Part shown: positions 57,578 through 64,000 of the stretch, one piece after another | Numbering within the stretch: position 1 is the stretch's first letter | How the letters are laid out: each line of letters opens with the position of its first letter | DNA from: Agarophyton chilense | Lineage: Eukaryota > Rhodophyta > Florideophyceae > Gracilariales > Gracilariaceae | Assembly: GCA_030374765.1 (NCBI GenBank) | Contig: JARGXX010000002.1 | Location: 372,001-436,000, forward strand | Direction: 5' to 3' | Length of the DNA stretch: 64,000 nt | The notes under the pieces: generated by a model | What the model was told of the DNA's origin: nothing | What the model saw: only the letters and a program-made list of their open reading frames with translations | Database searches by the model: none | Made by a program: the position numbers and the translations under genes

Positions 57578-58475
57578 ATGGGGTCCTTCACCACTTCTGA
57601 GGATCGCCACAAAACCGGCACATCAGTACAACTTTCTTCTACTCCTCCGAATTTCGGCGATACGCAACTTCTCGCAGCAGCGGTTTCGACTAGCCCTCTC
57701 AAGGGAGTGAACCCGTACGTCATCAACCCACTCTCGGGGCCATCGGCCTCCGCGCCGGCGGACAACGAAGCTCCCCAGCAGGGTGGAGATTTCTCCGATG
57801 CTACGGACCATCATGCGTCAGATCGACCTTGTACAGGCGTTGGGTTCGGCCAGCAACGTGCAGGATCTGTATCCAATCTTGGACGTGATCGACAACACCC
57901 AATGGGATCGAGTTCCAGTGGCAAATCAACCCGCAGGGGAAGGATCCGCGCGAGACAAGTCTCCTGGCCGGTACGATCCGGGCTCCGGTAACTGGGTCTA
58001 TTACAATCCCTTCGAAGGGGTTCGCATCAGCGCGGCGCAAGCACGGGCGCTGATTGACTCGCCTCGACCGATGCCGGTGGGACACCCGACGGGGTTCATT
58101 TATACCGACGATTACGAGTACGAGCCTCCAGTAGACCTGGACGATCCAGCGTTGGATAACGACGTGCCAACTCCTAGTGGAGTACTCCCTGTGGAGCCAT
58201 CTGCACCCTTCCAACCAGTGGGAACGACCTCAGCTGCGGCGGCGAATGCATCCGGTGGCGGTCCATCTGCTCCCCCCGGGTGGGGTGTGAACACCCTTGC
58301 GCAGGCGCCGGTTGCCACTCCGCAAGCGGATAGTGTGCGACAAGGCCTCGTGAACGCAGGCATTCCGATTCCCCCGGGTATGACGGATGTGAGCCAGATG
58401 TTGGCTTTCGCCTCGGCGTACCATCAGGGTCAGAATCCCAACGGTGGGGCGGGTCCCTCCTCGGGCTTTCCGTAG
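57578..58475 (+). pseudogene. aORF of element 2, shortened and frameshifted
   Basis: Starts like element 1 (MGSFTTSEDRHKTG) up to APADNEAPQQGG. There 959 bases are missing, with CTCCG at both former ends; the frame changes, so translation from the ATG runs into unrelated residues. The second half (PPMLRTIMRQIDLVQALGSA to GAGPSSGFP) is open in another frame, without the stop that element 1 has in this part. Differences from element 1 here include several silent or conservative ones. Confidence 0.8.
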
Positions 58476-58539
58476 TTCCGCCTTCGGGAAATTGTAGAGT
58501 CCATAGCTTGGCGACAATAGTAAACTTCTGATATTTGCA

Positions 58540-58700
58540 TAACTTCTGTTCTTCTTCCTTCCTAGGATCTTAACTTCTAATTCATCTTCTTCATTCCTTC
58601 TTAGGATCTTCTTCATCTTCTGCCCTTCCTAGGGTCCAATCTTTTTCTTAATCTTCTTCTCCACTTTGTGGGTCTTCTTTTCCTTTTTTCATCATAAACT
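58540..58700 (-). repeat. Purine-rich tract of element 2
   Basis: CTTCTT-rich on the + strand, equivalent to 37,380-37,560 of element 1 but shorter and rearranged. Confidence 0.65.
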
Positions 58701-58865
58701 GTCCCGATAACCGGTGTTGTGTTCCCCGGTTAACGGCGCTAGGCCGAGGGCCAGTAGACCTTCCCTCTCAATACGTGTTCTTCGCGATACTCTCCTCAAT
58801 TCCTCTTCAGAGGTCCAACATCTTCCTCACTTCGAGGTCGCATCCACACCAGTTCCCGTGGTGGC

Positions 58866-59210
58866 TTACCCGACTTGGGCACGATCCAGACTTGGAGGCA
58901 AGGTTACCCGAGCGCGTCGGTGATAGGATAAAACCTTAGACCTCGGATGGTGCTCAATGGGTTCCACTGTATCCTCATCAGGCGAGAATCCGTACCATCG
59001 GACTTGGTAGCGAACTTCTCCCTCGGGGGTGTAGATGTGACGCACGATGCGATCGATAACGAATTCCTGCGGGTACACTTTTCCCTGTTCGAGCTTCTCT
59101 TTCATCTTGGAACGCTCTAGTTCCCTTGAGGGTGTCAACGTAGGGTCTAGACACACCCCGGTGGGTTCTTTTCCGTTTTGCGAGCGGGTCTCAGCACTTC
59201 GTCCAAACAA
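58866..59210 (-). CDS. Chromodomain-containing pol tail of element 2 (114-codon open piece)
   Basis: Open frame with GKVYPQEFVIDRIVRHIY and YQVRWYGFSPDEDTVEPIEH, ending PPSLDRAQVG. In contrast to element 1 the chromodomain is not preceded by a stop. It is cut off from any integrase here, and whether it is translated is unknown. The Val in TVEP is shared with element 1, so it is a family trait. Confidence 0.7.
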   Translation of the reverse strand: MFGRSAETRSQNGKEPTGVCLDPTLTPSRELERSKMKEKLEQGKVYPQEFVIDRIVRHIYTPEGEVRYQVRWYGFSPDEDTVEPIEHHPRSKVLSYHRRARVTLPPSLDRAQVG

Positions 59211-59689
59211 CGCCGAGTGGCCTGTGGGCTACGTTGTAACTTCCGTCTACGGAGTCAGGACGGCCCAGTTTTGGGTTCTTCTTAAAGCTGAGATCTTTCC
59301 AATAACAATGGTGTTCTTAGATTCCGTGACGGTTGAGAAACCGCGACGCGGTAGCGTCTCCAATCTTAGGGGGGTAAGACTTCAACGTCAACCCGAGCTA
59401 CGGGGACGAAGGTTGCTCTTGTGAAATGCGCCGTGCGACAGAGGCGGTTTGCGCGACGGTTGGTCGTCAGAGCCTTTTGATTGGCTCGGTGCCATTCGAC
59501 GTGGGCCACATAAATGCGCGGGCGCCGGTTGCCACTCCGCAAGCGGATATGAGGTGGCGCTTTAGGCACGCGCTAGCACTCTCCTGAGCTGTCCCCGACG
59601 GGTCTCACTTATTTCTTTCCCATTCCTGAGGGTTCCAGTGTCTCCATAAGAGTTCCTATTCCCATTCCATAACGGAGAGCCAAATTTTG

Positions 59690-60165
59690 TCAACCTCGTC
59701 GTCGAGATCTTCCCCGTGCGGGTCCGCTGACACAGCTCGTTCCCGAAAAAGCGGGGTTTAAGTGTGCGACACCTCGGTGTCTCGTCCGCGGCGGCGGGTG
59801 ATCGTCGGCTCTGTAGGCGTTCCGGGTGCGGAGTTCTCCACACGACTCTCCCTAGGCGGGTTTTCGTCATCTTTTCTGACGTCGTGCTCGGCTGGGTCGG
59901 CGGTGATGTCGCTACCCATACGCTGGGGTTGTGACTTCTCTGTCGCCGGCTCGGTCGGGCTCTTCATCTCACTGTGAGAACTAGATTCCCTGTTAGGACG
60001 ACTGGCTGACGCCGAAACATCGTGCTGCGAAGGAACTAAGTCCTCCTCCCCCTCCTTAGGCGGAGAGCCAGGAGGCTTGATTACCTCCGGTGGGGGAGTA
60101 ACTCTGTAAGAGTTCGTTGACTGGGCCCTTGAGGGAGCGGGCCCAGGTTCAGGAGTATCCGAAGT
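59690..60165 (-). pseudogene. pol: Left-over Pro/Ser-rich pol tail of element 2
   Basis: Matches the end of the 35,253-36,362 frame of element 1 (EPATEKSQPQRMGSDITADP). Directly behind the gag stop the sequence jumps from the gag end to the equivalent of 35,887 of element 1. Confidence 0.8.
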
Positions 60166-62196
60166 TTAGTTTTTCGAAGCGGACCCCACCGAATTCGGTG
60201 CAGCTGCCTCGAAGGGGACCGGTTGTTCCCCGTTCGCGGGTACAAGTTCTGTATCCCTGTTAGCAAGGTGAGCTCGGAGTATTCTTTGTTCCTCATAGGA
60301 CCTACTCGGGACTCGAGATTTCTCCTCAGGGGTCAGAGCCTCGTACTGAGCGATAATTCGTGAACCCTCCCGCAGGGGAAATGTGCAGTCTGGTGCTTTG
60401 TGACCACGGAGGGAACACAAATAGCAAATCAGCTCTGCCGAGTTCGGTTGTGGACGTGAATCCACGCGACGTGGTGCTGTATCCCTCCATCCGGGGCGAG
60501 AGAACCGAGCAGCGGTATTCGCAAAAGGTAGCGATGCGGCTGGCACCCTCCGTCCTTGGGTATAGAGCGCAGGGTCTTCATCCGTAGTCGGAGCGGATGT
60601 CGACGGCAACTCAGACGTACCCATAGATTCGGGGTTACTTCCCATGAAGTGAATGTTATCGTTGACCCCCACAGGGGCAGGGCCTCCTGCGAGTGACAAA
60701 GACGAGTTACCTCCATCGGCGAGGAGTGCACGTGTCGGCCGACTCTTTCGGTTCTGCCGGGCACGGAGAGTATCCCCCTCAGCCTGGGCGTACTGAACCA
60801 GTTCCAAGTAGGTCAGCTTGCGCTTCTCTTCCCGATGTCGGGCAACCAATGCCCTTATCGAGGGGTCCAAACCATCCACAAACATGGAGCATCTCTCGTA
60901 GGCGGGGAATACATTCCCGCATCGGTGAAACGCTTTATTCAAGCGAGTTGAATACACCGTTTCGGTTTCCATCGGCTTCTGCCGCGTATCCCTTAATGCA
61001 AGGATTGCTTCCTGAATCGCATTTCCAGTAGCGTATGACCTCAAGAGGTACTGCACCACTTCGGGCCAGCACGTGACTCCCCCTTCCGAGGCTCGGGATG
61101 ATCCACGGATGGAGTTGAACTGGTCTTCAGCCATCCCCTTTAAGAAATAGGGTAATGCAAGATACGCTTGCGCTTCACTCATACCGAGGATGTCAGCCTC
61201 CTGGACGAACCTTGCAAGGAAATCGAGCACCAGAATTGGGTCTGTTCCTGTGAACTCCCTCTTCTGTAGGGTGATGCTCAGCCTTTTGATGTAATCCTTG
61301 ACCTTACCCGTTCCGCAGGATGTTCGATCTCCCGAAGGGTTATCCAACCGGTAATAGCGGTACGATAGCAGCTTCCGATAGAGAGGATTCGTCGGCTTCA
61401 GCTCCCTTAATCCAAGGTGTTTCCTACCCTTCTTCCGGGTACGGATTGCCCCTTGAGAGGTGTAAGTAGCCTTCGACCGAGTCGCCCGGGATGACCGGCG
61501 TTCATCTTCACTATCCGAAGATTCGGAGGACGAACTTGATGACGAGCGATTGGGATCAGAATCCGATAAATCCTCTTGGAGGTGAACGCTCTTCTTTGAC
61601 TTGCGGCGGTCCCGTTTAGCGGAGCGGTGTTCTTCGTCTTCCGAAACGTCGGGTTTATCCTTCGAGGCTTCTGTGTCTCCGTCCATACGGATAATGGCCT
61701 CGAGGGTGTCCAGCCGAGCTCGGAAGCGTTCCGCTTGCACGCGGTGTTCCTCCACGAGGCTCCGGTACTCCTGGATAAAGACCCCAGGGGTACCAAAGCT
61801 TTCCAAAAGGGAGTTCACATCCCTCCTCGGGGTACGAAGGTCATCGGCGACTCCCCGCACCTGGGCGTCCTCCACCCTGAGGCGGAGGGTAGTAACCTCC
61901 TGAAGGAGCTCGACGTGAGCCGCGTTGGCGATATCGATTCGAGTCTCCAGGCGCTGTAATTCAGGGTCGGCCCGACTTCGGGGTGCTGCTGAGGGGGTCT
62001 CCACCACTGGAGCTAGGCCCACAGCCACGACCTCTCGAGGACCTGAAACCACTGAGGGTGCTCTCCGAGTGTCCGGATCGATACCGGAATCGTTCCGGAC
62101 TTCGGGAATTGAGCTCCTCGACCTAGGCAGGGCCGGGGGCACTGAATCCGCTTGACGGTTCGATCCAGTCCTGGAACCACGGGTAGGCGGCGTCAT
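60166..62196 (-). CDS. gag: Gag polyprotein of element 2 (676 aa, intact)
   Basis: Same length as the Gag of element 1 and open throughout, starting MTPPTRGSRTGSNRQ. It has the same coiled coil, Ser-rich acidic run, core (LVLDFLARFVQEADILGMSE, DGLDPSIRALVARHREE) and zinc knuckle (CYLCSLRGHKAPDC). The frame is open further upstream to 62,319, but the ATG at 62,196 corresponds to that of element 1. The last codons AAA AAC TAA are also the same, but the pol frame behind them is gone, so only Gag can be made. Confidence 0.92.
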   Translation of the reverse strand: MTPPTRGSRTGSNRQADSVPPALPRSRSSIPEVRNDSGIDPDTRRAPSVVSGPREVVAVGLAPVVETPSAAPRSRADPELQRLETRIDIANAAHVELLQEVTTLRLRVEDAQVRGVADDLRTPRRDVNSLLESFGTPGVFIQEYRSLVEEHRVQAERFRARLDTLEAIIRMDGDTEASKDKPDVSEDEEHRSAKRDRRKSKKSVHLQEDLSDSDPNRSSSSSSSESSDSEDERRSSRATRSKATYTSQGAIRTRKKGRKHLGLRELKPTNPLYRKLLSYRYYRLDNPSGDRTSCGTGKVKDYIKRLSITLQKREFTGTDPILVLDFLARFVQEADILGMSEAQAYLALPYFLKGMAEDQFNSIRGSSRASEGGVTCWPEVVQYLLRSYATGNAIQEAILALRDTRQKPMETETVYSTRLNKAFHRCGNVFPAYERCSMFVDGLDPSIRALVARHREEKRKLTYLELVQYAQAEGDTLRARQNRKSRPTRALLADGGNSSLSLAGGPAPVGVNDNIHFMGSNPESMGTSELPSTSAPTTDEDPALYTQGRRVPAASLPFANTAARFSRPGWRDTAPRRVDSRPQPNSAELICYLCSLRGHKAPDCTFPLREGSRIIAQYEALTPEEKSRVPSRSYEEQRILRAHLANRDTELVPANGEQPVPFEAAAPNSVGSASKN

Positions 62197-62402
62197 GCTG
62201 CAGACACGACACCGACGATTCGGGGTAACATGAAATTCGATCACGAGATTCCCGGAGAACGGATGACGTAACACAAAACAAAAATAAAAACCAATTCCAC
62301 CCTTTCCAAAGGGGACCACTACAACAAATCTTCACGACGGTGCTTCCTCTTCCAAGAGATATTCCAACTCGTGGATGACCAACCCAAAAGTCCGAGAACG
62401 AA

Positions 62403-62420
62403 TTCTAAGTCGGGAGACCA
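62403..62420 (-). other. Primer-binding site of element 2
   Basis: On the minus strand TGGTCTCCCGACTTAGAA follows the LTR end and AG, identical to element 1. Confidence 0.75.
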
Positions 62421-62422
62421 CT

Positions 62423-63336
62423 TGTGGAACAAAACCCGGCGACGGGAAGTGCTCTCAAGGTGTTTGAAGCCTTGCTCCCTGGGGGAGGTAGACTCAGAGA
62501 CAGAGCCCTCTGTTCCACCCGTAGTGTGGGGTGTAACTCCCACGGGGGATTCCGGCAGTACCAACGGAGGTGAGGGGTGGAAACCGTTGGATCGGGAATG
62601 GGTATGGGTATCCCAAAGAATGGGGGAAAATCCGGCGAAGAGGAAAAACGGGGCGAGGGTCGGGCACTAACAGGCACCGGACCCGAGAACCAGAAAAGGG
62701 GCAAAACAACAAAAGAAACCCAATACAGGGGCGAAAACCTGTCCTCGAAAGGAAACACAAAAAGCACGCAACAAGTAAGCAGAACCCCCACGGGGTATCG
62801 TGCACGCAGGTAGTCTGAGCGGTCCCAAGGGGGTGGTTGCACGGAACCCAAACGTGGGCACTCTCCAAGTGGAGTCGTGTCCCTACGCAGGCGTTGCTAA
62901 CCAGAGCCCGTTCCGGGTTGTACGGCTGAAACGATGGCGACGAAGAACCTCTAAAGGTATCGAAGACCAACCTTGGTTCCCATTTACTCTGAGCTCGGAC
63001 TGGCAGATCTCGCCTCCCTAAGTAGGGCCCACTAACTAAACTCTACAGTAGTGCACACCTGCTCAGGGCCATACACGTGGAGATCCCACTGCCAGGGCCC
63101 AAAAATCCAACGTTCTAACAAATATCCGAAATTCGGTGCCACAATTAAGCCACGTGTATCACGGGGCCAATCCAACCATGGGCCATCCGAATTTTCCCTT
63201 ATAGGCGAAATATAACCAGAAAACAGTGCCACCACAGCACACCTTGGAGGGGATCATAATCATAACCCTCGGAGGGTTCAATCCTCATTCTATGAGTTGC
63301 ATCTTCAAGTATCCCCTGACTGGGCGTTGCTCTACA
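62423..63336 (-). repeat. 5' LTR of element 2 (914 bases)
   Basis: Begins TGTAGAGCAACGCCCAG (minus strand) and ends TTCCACA. Flanked by GTCTC on the outside. Confidence 0.95.
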
Positions 63337-64000
63337 GTCTCCTCGACTAAATGTTTGACCTATTCGTAGCAAATGTTTTTGTCAACTCCGGCAGGATCTC
63401 AATACGCAATCTTTGCATTGAAAGGAAGAAAAGATACTGGATTTTCTCTTTTTCCATCTTTCCGAATCCTGTATTTCGAACCCGAGCCAAGCAACACAAC
63501 GAGCGGAGTCCAAGACTTTCTATCACCCGAAACGACGGGCATTACGGTAACATGGTGCGCGTTTGCTGCCTATTTCAACTCCATCGAGTTACTTCTTCCA
63601 CTGGTGTCAAACATTGCCTTCGATTTGGCCCTTGTAGCGGTACGGACTGAATACCCACTCTCGCCTATGTTTAATATTTGTTACGGAGAGTGGATTTTGT
63701 ATTCCTTGTAAGTTTTGGATAGTTGGGCAAAGTAAGAAGCCAGGTTGGTCGGGGACATGGCGTAAGCACATAAAATTTCCAAATTGATTCGCCACTTTAG
63801 CGACAAGTCCTTGTGACGGTTTAGGAAGTTGCAGACGAATAAATCACCAAGCTGACCATTTGTGAATGAGATTTTCTGTTGGCGATACTGAGGAAGTGCT
63901 TTGACAAAGAATTGCACAAGGTCTTTGACGCATTCCCGGGAGAGAGGCGTGCTGTTGTTGGAAAAGTGCAGCACTGTGTTGCATATAACTTCCTCTTCTG
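63337..64000 (-). pseudogene. Tigger/pogo-like transposase, N-terminal part (split by element 2)
   Basis: The minus strand reads QKISFTNGQLGDLFVCNFLN, RHKDLSLKWRINLEIL and LASYFAQLSKTYKEYKIHSP (CENP-B-like DNA-binding and linker region). A stop is followed in the same frame by QILNIGESGYSVRTATRAKS and HHVTVMPVVSGDRKSW. The first catalytic Asp of the usual N-x-D-E-S/T-G is Gly (NIGESG). Three further stops follow before the insertion point. The gene start lies beyond the window or near its end. Confidence 0.75.

Larger units (their letters stand above)
56585..63336 (-). mobile_element. Element 2: gag-only chromovirus derivative
   Basis: 6,752 bases, same family as element 1. Order on the minus strand: 5' LTR (62,423-63,336), primer-binding site, intact gag (62,196-60,166), a junction where about 4.0 kb of pol is missing, the Pro/Ser-rich pol tail, chromodomain, purine tract, antisense aORF with a 959-base deletion, polypurine tract and 3' LTR (56,585-57,498). 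Both LTRs are 914 bases with about fourteen differences by eye. The target duplication GTCTC is perfect (56,580-56,584 and 63,337-63,341). Without RT and integrase it could move only with help from a complete relative. Confidence 0.95.

Overview
This is nuclear DNA of a eukaryote: a GC-rich, intron-poor island of six host genes (44,904-54,302) set in a long sea of mobile DNA. The genes are eukaryotic in type (ARF GTPase with one 106-base GT-AG intron, SSF1/Peter Pan, a CCDC6-like coiled coil, eukaryotic adenylosuccinate lyase, a SHAQKYF-class Myb, an inositol polyphosphate kinase) and carry long Ala, Gln, Asn, Ser, Thr-His and Pro-Ala runs. I cannot name the species. A compact protist fits; a unicellular red alga is one possibility, because the Myb class occurs there and the lyase has an optional acid-free, Phe-containing N-terminal stretch that resembles a transit peptide. 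Other protists are not excluded.

Left part (1-28,480): decayed Ty3/gypsy elements with chromodomains (chromoviruses). The end of one element lies at 1-1,831. Element A (about 3,972-25,952, + strand) is interrupted by element B (13,780-24,956, - strand). LTR scraps follow. Centre (28,480-43,470): a decayed PIF/Harbinger-like DNA transposon (a Myb/SANT-like gene and a DDE transposase facing each other), hit twice by LTR elements: chromovirus element 1 (28,683-40,463, 916-base LTRs) in the Myb-like gene, and an 813-base solo LTR (41,921-42,733) in the transposase gene. Then comes the host gene island, its genes arranged as divergent or convergent pairs apart from the tandem Myb and kinase genes. 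Right part (54,585-64,000): Tigger/pogo-like DDE transposase remnants, one of them split by chromovirus element 2 (56,585-63,336, - strand, 914-base LTRs, 5-base target duplication GTCTC).

The most notable system is in the chromoviruses. Between the pol/chromodomain end and the 3' LTR they carry a long antisense reading frame (aORF), about 618 codons in element 1. It converges on pol across a purine-rich tract. Related protein sequence, always in antisense, is found in element 2, in old elements A and B, and in the fragment at the left edge, that is, in elements with three clearly different LTR types. I recognise no domain in the predicted protein. Element 2 is a gag-only derivative: a 4,026-base deletion between two AAACTT copies removed protease, reverse transcriptase, RNase H and integrase just behind the gag stop codon, while the 676-codon gag stayed open. 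Element 1 shows a possible -1 frameshift site (G AAA AAC directly before the gag stop, with hairpins downstream). Its pol is broken by an amber codon in reverse transcriptase, a one-base frameshift in integrase and further stops, so neither young copy looks autonomous.
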